DNA from: Cryptomeria japonica
Taxonomy: Eukaryota; Streptophyta; Pinopsida; Cupressales; Cupressaceae
DNA: 64,000 bases
Assembly (NCBI RefSeq): GCF_030272615.1
Contig: NC_081415.1
Location: 233,193,303 to 233,257,302, forward strand
Reading direction: 5' to 3'
The notes under the pieces are model-generated. The model had not been told where the DNA came from. It saw nothing but the letters and a program-made list of their open reading frames with translations, and did not search any database. Positions 1 through 11,593 of this stretch are shown one piece after another; positions within the stretch are counted from its first letter, which is position 1, and each line of letters starts with the position of its first letter. Position numbers and translations under genes: made by a program.

Positions 1-1517
1 AGTAATTGTAAACACTTGGGATAGCTTAGGTCCTCACAATCTAAGTCAAACATTTGCATTTATGCTTGATGCGATTTTGTTCCACAAAAATCTTTTGCCA
101 AAGATCAAGTCCAAAGTTATCCAAAAATAGTGAGTTTGTAGTCTGAAATCCTCATTTTGATCATCTCACTTAGCCACAAACCATGGGTTTGCTTCTAGAA
201 ATCATGGTATTGAACCCAGAAGTGGTGGGAATGCTCTATTTTTCTAGTTTGTCTACCCAGTTCATAGAGCTATCGGTTTGCACCTTTAAATTGCAGGAAC
301 ACCTTTTATCAAAGTCAGTATACCAAGTCTTGAAACTGTGGGAACATCATTGTCTATCTTTAGTCCTATAAGTTTTATTCAAAACTACGGGTTTTATTAT
401 TAGAACTACGAGATCACTTGTAGAAAAAATAGGTTTGCACCTAGAAGTAGCGAGAATGCCATTTGTCATGTTATTCTACCTAAATTTTTCCAACGTCAAA
501 ATTGCTTATCTATTTCAGTGGGTTTTCTAGTCACCTAAACTTGGTTATCATCCATTTGCATAATCATTATTGCCTATTAAGGTTTCAATTTGTGTCATCA
601 CTTTGATGATCTTGGCTTTTGAGTCATTATATTAGTCATCATTTCTTTCTTGTGTCATTATTATCACCAATACAAGATCGCTTGTAGAAACAATAGGTTT
701 GCACCTAGAAGTAGAAAGAATGCAATTTGTCATGTTATTCTAGCTAAATTTTTCTAGGATCAGAGTTGCTTATCTATTTCAGTGGGTTTTCTAGTCACCA
801 AAACTTGTTATCATCCATTTGCATAATCATTATCGCTTATTAAGGTTTCAATTTATGTCATCACTTTGATCATCTTGGCTTTTGACTCATTATCTTAATC
901 ATCATTTCATTATTGTGTCATTATTATCACTAGTTTGCATCCTTCATCATCTTGCATTGTCATCATCTCATCATCATCGCACCTTTTCCTAAGTTAGGGA
1001 ATAATCTTTTAGTCAAAATAAATATTTTAATCCAATAAATAATGTCATCAATCCATTTTCCAATTGATCATCTAATTAGTCCATCCAATTCATCAAATCA
1101 TTTGAATCCAAAAATCAATCCCCTTCTCATCTTTGGTCTCATATCCCAAAATTACAATGTCTACATCATTTTTAGTGACTATCGTCACTACATCTTTGAC
1201 TATATCATGTTCAGCATTTAGTCTTTTGCATCATTGTGGCCTTGTCACCTTGAGCTAGAGGTTTGGTTCAATTGGTCCATCTTGTTACTTGATTGTATGC
1301 TCTTGAGTAGCTTCAGAGTCATGTTGCTTAACTAGACTTATCCATTTGCAAAATTTTAAAATCAAATCATCCCAATTAATCATCTTGTCTATCATTTTGT
1401 CAGTTTGATCGAATCAAGCAGTTAATCCAATCCTTGACTTTAGCGTTCTTTTCTATCATCACATCTTTTCATTTCATAGTTCATGCCATCACCACTCGGT
1501 CCTGATCTAGACAAGCG
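1..1517 (+). other. Non-coding leader of the base gypsy remnant
   Basis: No credible coding frame is present. The stretch is T-rich with many 'catcat' and 'tcatc' runs and contains the tandem duplication annotated separately. It runs directly into the gag start at 1518, so it is read as the long untranslated leader typical of Tat-like elements. No LTR end or primer site was found in it, so the 5' LTR is probably to the left of the window. Confidence 0.45.
411..932 (+). repeat. 264-bp tandem direct repeat, two copies
   Basis: The block starting 'agatcacttgtagaaa' at 411 recurs as 'agatcgcttgtagaaa' at 675, and similarity continues through the stretch ending 'tgtcattattatcac' in both copies. 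A weaker third relative starts near 185 ('ggtttgcttctagaaatcatgg'). The copies differ by scattered substitutions and small indels, so the duplication is not recent. Confidence 0.85.
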
Positions 1518-1594
1518 ATGGAACAACAACCTTCTTATTTAGGAGGAGGGCCTTCTGACCCACAACTGAAACCTAACTTGGGTGTCAATCCCAT
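1518..1594 (+). pseudogene. gag: gag 5' fragment of the base gypsy remnant
   Basis: The ATG at 1518 opens a frame of 25 codons plus two bases (starting M-E-Q-Q-P-S-Y-L) that stops abruptly at the short LTR element. The frame continues in phase at 3560 once the inserted element and one copy of the cccat duplication are discounted. This supports both the start codon and the insertion boundaries. The start was chosen because it is in phase with the downstream gag and follows a non-coding leader. Confidence 0.6.
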
Positions 1595-2498
1595 TGATGT
1601 AGGAGCACCGATCTAGTTCTTACTGGTTGAGCATTTTTTGGTGGAATTGCTCGAGATCATGGCATTTCTTCATGTTTGAGTGTTTAGCATTGTGGTTTTG
1701 GGTTTATTCCCATGTGTTTATAGTCTTTTTCATGTTCGAGTTTCATGGAATTTGGATTTAATCCTAGTGAGTTATCGATTCTGATATTGGCCTGGTTAAT
1801 ATGTTCTTACCAGTTCGATTAGTCTGGCAGTGTGTTGAGTGAAGTTGGATTGGGTTGCGGTTGATCTCCATGACTTGTGGATCATTGATTTATGTTTCTT
1901 GTGATATGTACGATGTTCCTAGAGGACCGCACATTGTTTTATGCATTTTGGAAGTTGTTCTTAGTGATTTGAGCCAACATGTTATCATTACATGTTTCAT
2001 GAACCGGTTGGTCTTTGGGCTGACTTGATTAAGTTATTATTATTTGTGGACGGTATAAATTAAGGTTTATGAATAATTTGAGAGGAAAATAGTTAGAAGA
2101 TAGAAGAAAATTTTTAAAGATCAAGTGAAGATGTAGATCCGGCGAGATTCTGATCTGGTGGACTGAACCTGGAAGGGCTGAGGTTTGGATTAGGGTAGAA
2201 CCAATAGACTGTTTCCGGAGGCTGATCTGATATGTGGATGATCTACAGATCTTATATTTGTGTTGTAAGCATTATTTGTATCTTGGATTACAATCTAGCA
2301 TGTGACATTTGTAATTCTTTAAACTGTAATAAGAATTGTTCATATTGTTCACCAGTTATGTATTTTGTGTTGTCACCAGTTGTTCTTTCTTCTATTTCTA
2401 GCATTGTGTTACCAGTTACCAGTATATTTTGCATGGTGTTTGTGTTAGGCTAAAAGGATGGGCTATCCTTCATTAGATCTCCCTACCTTACTACATCA
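1595..2498 (+). repeat. Left LTR of the short LTR element
   Basis: It starts TGATGTAGGAGCACC and ends CTACATCA. It matches the right LTR along its whole length with moderate substitution (for example 'tctagttcttac' near the start and 'gtgtttgtgttaggct' near the end). The 73-codon open frame inside it is not supported as a gene because the matching frame in the other LTR differs and no homology was recognised. Confidence 0.88.
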
Positions 2499-2515
2499 AG
2501 CGGTATCAGAGCTAG
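2499..2515 (+). promoter_or_regulatory. Primer binding site of the short LTR element
   Basis: The bases agcggtatcagagctag directly follow the left LTR. The core differs by one base from TGGTATCAGAGC, the complement of the initiator-Met tRNA 3' end that is also used by the copia elements here. This fixes the element's orientation as plus. Confidence 0.75.
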
Positions 2516-2653
2516 TTTGTAAACCTGCTGTTGGAGGAAGACCCGGTTATGCACCGGTTGGTTGAAGAGGAAGTTGAGGCAGCTTATGGACTTGTTTATC
2601 TTGTTGAACTAGATCAAGTGATGGGACTCACTTTTCAATTAACCCCAAGAGTA

Positions 2654-3554
2654 TGATGCATGAGCACTGGTCTAGTTCTTACCGGTTGTGTAGTTTTCAA
2701 TGGAATTGCTTGAGATCGTGACATTTCTTCTTGTTTGAGTGTTTTAGCATTATGGTTTTGGGTTTATTCCCTTGTGTTCATAGTCTTTTTTGCGTTCGAG
2801 TTTTATGACATTTGGATTTAATTGCGGTGAGTAATCAATTCTGGTATTGGCCCAATTGATATGTTCTTACCGGTTAGTCTGGCAATGTGTTGAGTGAAGT
2901 TGGATCGGGTTGCGGTTGATCTCCATGACTTGCATATTGTTGATTTATGTTTCTTGTGTCATGTTTGATGTTCTTGGAGGACCACACATTGTTTTATGAA
3001 TTTTGGAAGTTGTTCTTAGTGATTTGAGAAAACATGTTACTATTACACGTTTCATGAACCGGTTAGTCTTTGGGCTGACTTGATTAAGTTGCTATTATTT
3101 GTGGATGGTATAAATGAAATTTTGTGAATAATTTGAGAGGACATAAGTTAAAAGATAAAAGACAGAGTTTAGAGATCAAGCAAAGATGTATATCCGACAA
3201 GATTTTGATCTGGTGGACTGAAGCCAGAAGGGCTGAGGTCCAGATTAGGGTGCAATTGATAGACTATTTCTAGAGGCCGATCTGATATGTGGATGATCTA
3301 TGGATCTTATATTTGTATTGTAATCATCACTTATATCCTGGACTGCGATCTAGTATGTGGTATTTGTAATTCTTCAGACTGTAATAAGAATTATTCATAT
3401 TATTTACCTGTTATGTATTCTATGTTGTTACCAGTTATTCTTTCTACTATTTCTGGCATTGTGTTACTAGTTACCAGTATATTTTGCATGGTGTTTGTGT
3501 TAGGCTGCAAGGATGGGTTTTCCTTTATTGGATCTCCCTACCTTTAGTGCATCA
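2654..3554 (+). repeat. Right LTR of the short LTR element
   Basis: It starts TGATGCATGAGCACTGG and ends TTTAGTGCATCA, followed by the target duplication cccat. The tract before it (aaccccaagagta) is a weak polypurine tract. Its many mismatches to the left LTR suggest an old insertion. Confidence 0.88.
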
Positions 3555-3559
3555 CCCAT

Positions 3560-5596
3560 TATGTCAGAAAGTGTTCCCCTCAGCTTTGATCCACTTAATT
3601 CAACTATTTCCGAGGAGACTATGGTCAACCAACTTGATGAGATAAATGCCCCAGTTAAGCTTGTCAATCAATTCCTCTCAAATACAAATAATTCTCAAAT
3701 GGTGAATGAAATCATTTAAAGTTGCAAGAATCTTATCTTTGCGAATATGGTTTTCCAAGGTATGATCATTGTGTCATTTGATATGTCTGTGACTGCTAAT
3801 CCATAGGGGCCTCCTCAATAACAAGTACCTCCATAGAAATCCCTATCAGTGCTACTTCCAGTCCATACTTCAATAATGCCACCACAATGGAGTACCCCAT
3901 TTGCATCTATGGGATTTCCACCTATGGGAATGATGGAAAGGCATTATTAACCCTTTTATGACACCTTGTTAGGGCTTGCACCACCTCCATCTTTGGGAGG
4001 AGTTGTCTATGACACACCAACCATTGCACCATCTATGTAGCTTATTGCTTCGATCCCCATGATAGCCCTAATGCTTATGAATTCCAATGTAGTACATGCT
4101 ACTCCTTTTGTCAATCTAGTCATGTGAGCATTGAACTTACCTCCTACACAAACACCAACTTGGACTACATGAATGCCTAATTATCGTCTACCACCTATTA
4201 CATTGGCTATGAATGGGAGTATGAGTTATATAGTGCCAACATCATCTGTACCCCCACCCATGTAGTCCATGCCACAAGTTGTCAGTACACCTCAATATCA
4301 ACCACAAGTGACTTTAAAACCCATTGTCTCACAACCACAATTTAGTTACTTGCAAGCACCATCTTCATCCTGTGTTGTTCTAAAAATTCAACAACTCCTA
4401 GGTGACACCAATCAAAATCTTCCATTGTACAATCCAAAACCAAACGTGTCTTATCCTAGTTATACTAGAGGTAGTTATCTGCAGGGAGGTATTCCTCAAG
4501 TTCAACAACCTCAAAATGTGCAGTATCAACAACAATGCATTGCTCTATAATAGAGTGCTGCAACTTACTCACAAACACCACAATATCAATAACCACCATT
4601 GTCTAGCAAAATATTCTTGTTTATCAAAATGTGGTAGGCTATCAATACTCACCACAATAATTAAATTATGTTAATCTATCTCAAATGGCCTATCAAACAC
4701 CACTTTATCAACTAGCCATGCTATCTCCTGATCTATTTCTCGTCAATGCTGAATGGGACGAAATGAAGGAAAGTATCAAAACTTTACAAGACAGTAACTC
4801 TGACCGAGTTTTCAAGTTTGATGAGATTTTACCTTATCCATTCGACAAGTCAATAATGATAATACCATTCCTCAAACACTTTGTAATGCCAAAATTTGAT
4901 AAATACAAGGGGAAGGGTGATCTGGACATCATCACGTCAAGGGGTTCTATATGGTCTATCAAGAGGTAGCGTATTGTGATAACTAGATCTCTTACATCTT
5001 TCCCAAAAGTCTTAGTGGACCATTTTTAGAGTGATTTTCCAATTTGCCATTTGGCATTATCACTACATTCATAGAATTATCAAAGATATTTGTTGCCCAT
5101 TATTATTACAATATAAAAAGTCATAGATCTCCATTTTTTATCTTTGTCAGACTAAAAAAAGAGGAGGTGAGCCTTTTAAACTATATCCGAAGATGGAGAG
5201 CACTTGTTGGCCATGTTCCTTGCATAGTGCCTAATACTCAATTGATCACAATGTTCATCAGTAATCTTCACCCAAATCTTGCATATCATATACAATTAAA
5301 CTAAGTAGGCATATTCCAGGATATCATATCTAAAGGACCGTCAGTAGAAAAATATTTGATTGATGAAGGAATCATCAAACTCTATATAGAATCTTTTGAC
5401 AAACTGGCTAGTGACAAACAAAGGTACTAGAACAAAAACAAGAATCTTGTAGGGAGATGGGGTCACCAGCTAAGATAGTTCAAATGGTTGTGGCCACAAA
5501 GCCACCACCCCTGTAGACATATGCAAATCCCCTACAACAGTCATATGCTAATCCCTCACCAAGGATAGATGCTAATCCACCTCCTTAAGCATATCA
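3560..5596 (+). pseudogene. gag: gag remainder of the base gypsy remnant
   Basis: The frame continues from 1594 and stays open to 3719, after which stops and frameshifts accumulate. Recognisable parts are a Pro/Gln-rich N-terminal region (about 4269-4550), a capsid-like segment near 4685-4969 with 'LPYPFDKS' and 'MPKFDKYKGKGD', and a following piece at 5150-5304 with 'LNYIRRWRALVGH' and 'MFISNLHPNLAYHI'. This order matches the capsid region of Tat-type gag, compare 45480-45930. No zinc knuckle or protease is reached before the copia-1 junction. It cannot make a functional protein. Confidence 0.6.
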
Positions 5597-6783
5597 TGTT
5601 AGACAGTTCAAATAATTGGAAGACAACTGAGAGGGGGGGGAGTGAATCAGTTGTCATAGATTACCAAAACCATTAGCAATTAAAACTTTAATACCAGAAC
5701 CCAAAACATTAATACTGGAATGCTTAAACCAAATACTAGAATAGTAGTTAAATCAATTAAGCATATACAACAATCACAAAATAAATACCATCCACATGAC
5801 ACCAATATTTATACATGGAAAACCCGATAAAGGGAAAAACCACGGTGGGAAGCCTACCGACAGTTAGATAATACTTCTGCAGTAAGTATGTGAATTACAA
5901 TTAAGGGGCCTGCACTTGCAGGAAGGCCAATAGCCTAGAGCGCACTGCTCATCACAAAAGGAGCCTCACTGAATACATAAAAATCTAGAATACAATCTAG
6001 AGAAGTGGTTGAATTGCAAAGATAGCATCTCCTATGCTTGAGTATAGTTCTGGTTAAGCTCTTACATAAACCCAATTCGATCTCCAATGCTTAATCAATT
6101 CCTCTACCTAAATGATATTATATTATTCACATATTACATCCCTTGGCCATACACATTACCATATTGATCTATAATGAGATCTTACAATATACAAACCCTC
6201 GACCAAAATAATCAGGTCGGCCACCAGACAATAAACTAATTATATAATTACAAACCATGTTGGCCTTAGAGAAAACAAATAATATCCAACACATAAGACA
6301 TCCCAGAAACCTATAGAGAAGTCCAATCCACATGTTTCATTAAACTAGTCCATAACCTAGACCAACTAGGACCCAATAAAGGTCCATACGCTACAACAAT
6401 GATCTCCATCCGCCATGTCTTGAACATGATCATTGTTAGCATCCTAAAACTCCACTAGAAGCTGCACCAACACCACTTATGCAATTCATCAAGGATGTTC
6501 ATCAAAAGCTCTACTGGTGAAACCCTCATCGAAACCAGAAACCAAGCTTCTAAGAAAATAGGATAGCATCCGATCACCATACCAAAACCAACTTACTGAA
6601 TATGAACATGAGTATCATGAACAAGCCGATTCCACAACCAAATCTTACCGGATCCAAACCAACCAGAAACTACTCAACCTACGGGGACCACAAGGTTGTC
6701 GGTAAAGCATCCAAATAGCTAGTGTTGGCATCAATGACAAAACATCAATTCAACACATAATCAATTCCACCAAATGGCAAATA
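5597..6783 (-). repeat. 3' LTR of copia-1
   Basis: On the plus strand it starts TGTTAGACAGTTC and ends ...GGCAAATA, where the usual CCAACA tip has mutated. Inside are the features shared by all five LTR families in this nest: a G-run followed by GTGAATCA near the RNA-proximal end, 'tggaaaacccgataaagggaaaaacca', and a 'gtgttggcatcaatgacaaaa' motif near the opposite tip. The first 190 bases match 11403-11593. Confidence 0.85.
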
Positions 6784-7137
6784 ATCTCTCCCTTTGGTAT
6801 TGATGGCAACACTAGATGTGAAAAACATCTAAGTTCTGAGAAATGCCAAACAAGTCTCCCCTAGTGGAAGACAAACAACAATCTCCCATAGTAATGAAGT
6901 TCTGAAACAAAGACCAAACTCCCCCTATGAATGATATCTCTGTAAAGCTCAAAATTATGCATATATCTCTCCCCCTTTGATATCAATGCCATAAATCTGA
7001 CAAAAATATCAAAGCAAAAACATAACCTTTGAATCACAAAGCTGACTACTCCCCTTGAGCAGTCGCATCCCCACATCAGTGCCAGAATGAAAAGTATCTC
7101 TGATAATGCATACCAGACTGATGCCAAACTGCATCAA
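6784..7137 (-). promoter_or_regulatory. copia-1 3' untranslated region with polypurine tract
   Basis: Read on the minus strand, the tract ccaaagggagagat (6784-6797) abuts the 3' LTR and is the plus-strand primer. Further C-rich blocks on the plus strand (ctcccc near 6857, 6925, 6968 and 7050) are additional polypurine-like modules. The sequence 6799-6812 forms an inverted repeat, 13 of 14 bases matching, with 6722-6735 inside the LTR. No gene is present. Confidence 0.7.
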
Positions 7138-8756
7138 TCAAGTCTCTACCAGAGGGGTAGAAACTCCCAGTTTGTCTCTCAAGTACTCAAATGATTCTTT
7201 AGGAAAAAGTTTAGTGAAAATATCTGCAATCTTCTCTTTAGTGTTCACACAAACTAGTCTAACTTCATTTGCTTCCACCTTTTCCTTCAAAAAGTTATAC
7301 TTGATAGATATGTGCTTTGTCTTTGAATGAAATATTAGATTCTTTGATATATCAATAGCAACAAAGTTATCATAATGAATAACTACTGGTCCATTACGAT
7401 CCACCTTTATATCTTTCAATATTTGCTTCATCCATAAAACTTGTGTATAGTTAGTAGCATAAACAACATACTTAGCTTCAACAGTAGATAAAGAAGTACA
7501 TGACTGTTTCTTGCTGATCCATGAAACCAACTTCTTTCCAAGAAAGAAAGTTCCACTAGAAGTACTTTTCCGGTCATCAACATCTCCAGCCCAATCAACA
7601 TCTGTATATGCACATAAAGTAAAACTATCATCCTTAGGGTACCATAAATCATATTATGATGTACCTTGCAAGTATCTTAAAATCCTTTTAACTGCACACT
7701 CATGATTTTATCTAGGATCACTCTAAAATATTGATACAATACAAAGATCTTTCATAATGGCAGGCCTAGTCTAAGTCAAATAAAGCAGACCTCCAATCAT
7801 AGATTTGTATCTTGTAGGATTTACCGGTGTAGAAACATCTTTCCTTGTCAATTTATCACTTGTAACCATAGGAGTACTTACCGGTTTAGAATCTCTCATA
7901 TCAAATTTATTTAACAATTCCTTAGCATACTTAGTTTGACAAATGAAAATACCTTTATCGGTCTGAGTAATCTGCAAACCTAAGAAAAAATTCATCTCCC
8001 CAATCACAGACATTTCAAATTCTTTCTCCATATTCTTAGAAAATTCCATGCAATAATTTCATCAACAAATACTTCAATAATCAGTATATCATCATCAATG
8101 ATTTTATAATATAAATTACTGTTAGCATTACCCTTAGTAAAACAAAGTTTCAAAAGATATTTATCCAACCTTGCATACCAGGCTCTAGGTGCTTGTTTCA
8201 ATCCATATAAAGCTTTCCTTAACTTGCAAACCATGTTTGTATCATCTGATAGTGAAAAAACATCAGGTTGCTCAATATAAACTTCCTCATCAAGATACCC
8301 ATTAAAAAATGCACACTTAACATCCATCTGATAAACCTTGTATTTCTTATGAGCAGCATAGGCAAGAAATAATCTTACAACTTCAATCCTAGCTACTGGT
8401 GCAAAAGTCTCTCCATAATCAATTCCTTCGTTCTTAGAATATCCTTTACAAACCAATCTAGCCTTATTCCTTATAACTTGACCATCCTCATTTAATTTGT
8501 TCCTAAAAACCCATTTAGTTCCAACAACATTCTTATTTTTAGGCAGGGGAACCAAAGTCCATGTGTTATTTATCTCAATCTGATCTAATTCTTCTTCCAC
8601 AGATTTCAACCAATATTCATCTTTACATGCCTCAATTACTGATACTGGTTCAACTTGTGAAATTAAACATACCTCATTAGTTTCCAGTCTTCTTCTTGTC
8701 ATTACTCCATTGTTCTTGTCCCTAATGATCTGATTTTCTGAATGATTCAAGCTCAC
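7138..8756 (-). pseudogene. pol: copia-1 reverse transcriptase and RNase H
   Basis: The 8756-8004 part holds the RT N-terminal half: '[20 protein letters not shown]', '[20 protein letters not shown]', '[20 protein letters not shown]' and '[18 protein letters not shown]'. The catalytic FVDD appears as FVDE, followed at once by a small deletion and frameshift. The rest of RT ('[18 protein letters not shown]') continues in another frame from 8049. RNase H is the 130-codon piece 7530-7138, with 'SWISKKQSCTSLSTVEAKYV' and 'DIFTKLFPKESFEYL'. The altered second catalytic Asp, the frameshift and the stops make it inactive. Confidence 0.9.
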
Positions 8757-8795
8757 ATACCTAGGAGTCCTCTGACTCTCTGTTCCTCTTCACTA

Positions 8796-9800
8796 TTATT
8801 TAGTTACTATAGAATTCTTTGATACTACTAGAGTAAGTGGTTCAACACTCTGTTCTGATAAAGGTGCTACTAGTTCAAATATTATCATTTCCACTGCCAG
8901 TTCCTTCTCATAAACTCTAATTTGACCTCTATTAAGCTCATCCACTTTAACATTAGCACTTTCCACAATTCTCTGCAATCACTTGTTATAACATCTATAT
9001 GCCTTTCTTTCATTAGAATAACCAAGAAATATGCCTTCATCACATCTAGGATCAAATTTGCCAATGATATCATCTCTCCTAATATAACATTTACTACCAA
9101 ATATTCTGAAATACTTAACTATAGGTGTATTGCCAAACCATAATTCATAAGGCGTCTTATTGGTTTCTCCTTTGATATGTACTCTGTTGAATGTATAAAC
9201 TGTTGTGCTCACTGTTTCTCTCCAGTAGATATGAAGTAGAATAGCTTCCATCATCATTGTTCTAGTAGCATCCAAGATAGTTTTGTTCTTCCTTTCCACA
9301 ACTCTATTTTGCTGAGGTATCTGGGGAGTAGATAATTGTCTTCTTATACCATGCTTCTTACAAAATTTATTAAACTCGTCGGATGTGAATTATCCACCAT
9401 GATCTAACCTCAAACATTTGATCTTCAATCCTATCTTAGTTTCCAGTTTAGCTTTAAAGTTTTTAAACTTTTCAAATGCCTCTGATTTTTCTTTTAGAAA
9501 AGTAACCCACATCATTCTAGAATAAGCATCAATGATTAGCATGAAATATCTATCACCTTGAAAACTTTTAACTCTAGCATGACCACACAAATCAGTATCA
9601 ATAAGATCAAGAACATCATTATATTTATCTTGTATACTCCTAAAAGAGGTTCTGACCTATTTACCCATTTGACATTCTTTACATACTGGACTATAGGGCT
9701 TTATAATCTTAGGTATATCTCTATCTGCCTTAGTTGAACTAATATTTACAATGCAATCAAAATTCACATGACATTACCTTTTATGCTATAGCCAACTCTC
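8796..9800 (-). pseudogene. pol: copia-1 integrase and IN-RT spacer
   Basis: The catalytic core begins near 9590 ('MCGHARVKSFQGDRYFML', 'DAYSRMMWVTFLKEKSEAFE') and continues to 'QQNRVVERKNKTILDATRT', which retains the catalytic Glu but has Arg where Gly is usual. The downstream part (9299-8979) includes 'YTFNRVHIKGETNKTPYELW' and the 'EGIFLGYSNERKAYRCYNK' tail typical of copia integrases. The 8978-8796 piece is the poorly conserved linker before RT. Several stops interrupt the frame, including TAG at the DHGG motif region. Non-functional. Confidence 0.88.
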
Positions 9801-9806
9801 ATTAAT

Positions 9807-10607
9807 TTATGTATTCAAACATGTCTCCTCACCAGAGTTCAAATGAAATATATTACCTTTTGTTTGTGTACCAGTTACAATCTCCAATCCAAATTCGTTA
9901 ATGATTTTGCATTTTCTATCCATGAACTGTAATTGAAATCCCTTATCCACCATTTGTACTACACTCAAAAGATTATTCCTTAAACCTTCAACATAATAAA
10001 CATTTTCAGTATTGTTCTTACCATCCAATGATATAGTTCCTTTTCCTTTGATCATACATGCTTTGTCATCTCCAAATCTAACTAGACCACCACTAAATTC
10101 TTGCAAAGATAGAAACTTCCCTTTATCTCCAGTCATATGATGTGAACAACCACTATCAATTACCCATTCATCTTTGTCTTCAATTTTAGTAGCAAGTGCC
10201 TTCTCTTTAGGTACATTCTCTTCCAATGTCAGATCATCTTCCTTGATAGCCAGGAACACCCATTCCTTCCCATTGTCGGAACCACTACCAGAGTCTTTTG
10301 TCGGTTCATCATTAGAATCAGTAATGCCTTCCTCATCTGCTATGTAGCATGATTTGTCTTTGTTTTTCCTATACTTATACTTGTTTTGATATCTAGGGTT
10401 AGGCTTAAAGGATCTTTTAACTCTTTCTTCAAATCTTGAATTCCTTTGAGGACATCTAGATGCAAAATGACCAATCTTATTACATGCAAAACATTTAAAA
10501 GGTAGTTTTCCTTCATACTTACTTCCTATAGGTCCTTTAGGTACTCTTCTGACAAATAGTGCTTCAAGTTTCTCAAACGCATCATCTTCTCTCTTCATAT
10601 TTTCCAA
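9807..10607 (-). pseudogene. pol: copia-1 gag C-terminus (zinc knuckle) and protease
   Basis: This 266-codon open piece carries an intact CCHC knuckle (CFACNKIGHFASRC), a basic K/R-rich stretch and an acidic linker. The aspartic protease follows, with the catalytic triplet in 'EWVIDSGCSHHMTGDKG' and the conserved 'YYVEGLRNNLLSV'. These are the usual order and spacing for Ty1/copia. Both the knuckle and the DSG site are intact, in contrast to copia-2. Confidence 0.9.
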
Positions 10608-11344
10608 TTCCTTTGCATATAAATCTTTCCAATGTTGCTTAACGGTTGCAGATGTAGATGCATGAAAAGAAGGTTAAGTCTTCACAGCTCCAGAAGGTCC
10701 AAATTCTTCAAGCTCAAAAGAAGATAGTTTCCCAACCAAGGTATGTTTGGTAATAGATGTATTAGCCATTGTTCTCAACTCATTAATCGTAGGAGCCTTC
10801 ATTTTGTAATCTGGTGGTAGGGATCTCAAGACTTTAGAAACAATTTCATCTTCTCTCAAAGTTCCACCACAACATTGAACTCACATAACAATCTCATTTA
10901 CACTTTCCACAAATGTAGTAATCCTTTCATCTTCTTCCATCTTTAGGTTTTCATATCTCACCTGGTAACCATCAAGTTTAGCAATATTTACTTTAGGGTC
11001 ACCTTCATTAAGAGTCTCCAACTTATCCCATATAGCCTTTCTAGATTATTTGTCAATTAATCCCATTATTTGCTGATCAGAAAGTGCACACAAGAGGGGG
11101 CTTCTCTTGCTCTACAATCATTCTCAAGCTCCTTATCTAGGTTTGTTGGAGGAGGATTTCCAGATATCGGATTATAAGGTGTGACACCATTCTATGTGAT
11201 CTCCCAAATCTCCTTGCCAAGACATCTTAGACGAGTCTCTATCTAAATCTTCCATACTATGTAATTTGTTCCATTAAGCCTAGGAATATCTCTCCGAAAG
11301 ATAGCTCCAGATGAACTGGATGAACTTGAACTGCTAGTTGCCAT
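10608..11344 (-). pseudogene. gag: copia-1 gag N-terminal part
   Basis: The likely start is the ATG whose first base is 11344, followed by a Ser-rich N-terminus and 'AIFRRDIPRLNGTNY', which aligns with the start of copia-3 gag. Stops replace Trp or Gln codons soon after, and the frame shifts before 10859, where 'DEIVSKVLRSLPPDYKMK' and 'LVGKLSSFELEEFGP' match copia-3 gag. The start was placed by that alignment and its closeness to the primer site. Confidence 0.75.
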
Positions 11345-11388
11345 AGGATCTTCCTCAAGTAGTTAAGCTTTCTACAAAGAGGACCAAA

Positions 11389-11402
11389 GCTTTGATACCA
11401 AT
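11389..11402 (-). promoter_or_regulatory. Primer binding site of copia-1
   Basis: The minus strand reads ATTGGTATCAAAGC directly after the 5' LTR end ...TCTAACA. It matches the initiator-Met tRNA complement except for one base. This is the same site and spacing as in copia-2, copia-3, NA-1 and NA-2. Confidence 0.85.
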
Positions 11403-11593
11403 TGTTAGATAGTTCAAATAACTGGAAGACAACTTGGGGGGGTGGGGGGGTGAATCAGTTGTCATAGATTACTAGAACCATTAGCAATTAAAACTTTAAT
11501 AATGGAACCCAAAACATTAATACTGGAATGCTTAAACCAAATACCAAAATAACAGTTAAATCAATTAAGCATAAACAACAATCACAGAATCAA
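11403..11593 (-). repeat. Truncated 5' LTR of copia-1
   Basis: It starts TGTTAGATAGTTC on the plus strand and aligns with 5597-5787 of the 3' LTR, including the G-run and 'gtgaatcagttgtcatagatta'. Similarity stops at 'aatcaa', exactly where TGTTGTAGACACC begins. It was interrupted by insertion of the Tat element; atcaa (11589-11593) is the expected 5-bp target duplication. Confidence 0.85.

Larger units (their letters stand above)
1595..3554 (+). mobile_element. Short non-autonomous LTR element (TRIM-like) with 0.9-kb LTRs
   Basis: Two direct repeats of about 900 bp flank an interior of only about 155 bp. The outer ends are TGATGT...ACATCA and TGATGCA...TGCATCA, so each LTR has perfect short inverted tips. 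A 5-bp duplication, cccat, flanks the element at 1590-1594 and 3555-3559. A primer-site-like ggtatcagagc follows the left LTR. The interior encodes nothing. LTR-interior-LTR structure with no genes is the definition of TRIM-type elements, although TRIM LTRs are usually much shorter than these. It interrupts the gag frame of the base gypsy element. Confidence 0.88.
1..5596 (+). mobile_element. Base Ty3/gypsy remnant (leader and gag), left end off-window
   Basis: This is the oldest layer of the nest. It holds about 1.5 kb of AT-rich leader followed by a decayed gag of the same general type as the Tat gag near 45500 (shared 'PKFDKYKGKGD'-like motif). It is interrupted by a short LTR element and ends abruptly where the copia-1 LTR begins at 5597. 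The five bases before that junction, tatca, should be the copia-1 target duplication; the matching copy and the rest of this element must lie beyond the window. No pol is visible in the part present. The gypsy assignment rests on the gag similarity only. Confidence 0.7.
5597..11593 (-). mobile_element. Ty1/copia element copia-1, 5' LTR truncated
   Basis: On the minus strand it has a truncated 5' LTR (11403-11593), primer site, gag, protease, integrase, reverse transcriptase, RNase H, polypurine tract and a complete 3' LTR (5597-6783). The order protease-integrase-RT-RNase H defines Ty1/copia. The 5' LTR is cut after about 190 bp at the start of the Tat LTR, so the remaining roughly 1 kb should lie beyond the right edge of the window. 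Coding regions are in all three frames with many stops, so the copy is dead. Confidence 0.92.

Noticed and set aside
2232-3547. Two similar 73- and 86-codon frames starting M-W-M-I-Y
   Set aside because: They are the same position in the two LTRs of the short LTR element. The frames differ in stops and have no known homology, so they are treated as LTR sequence.
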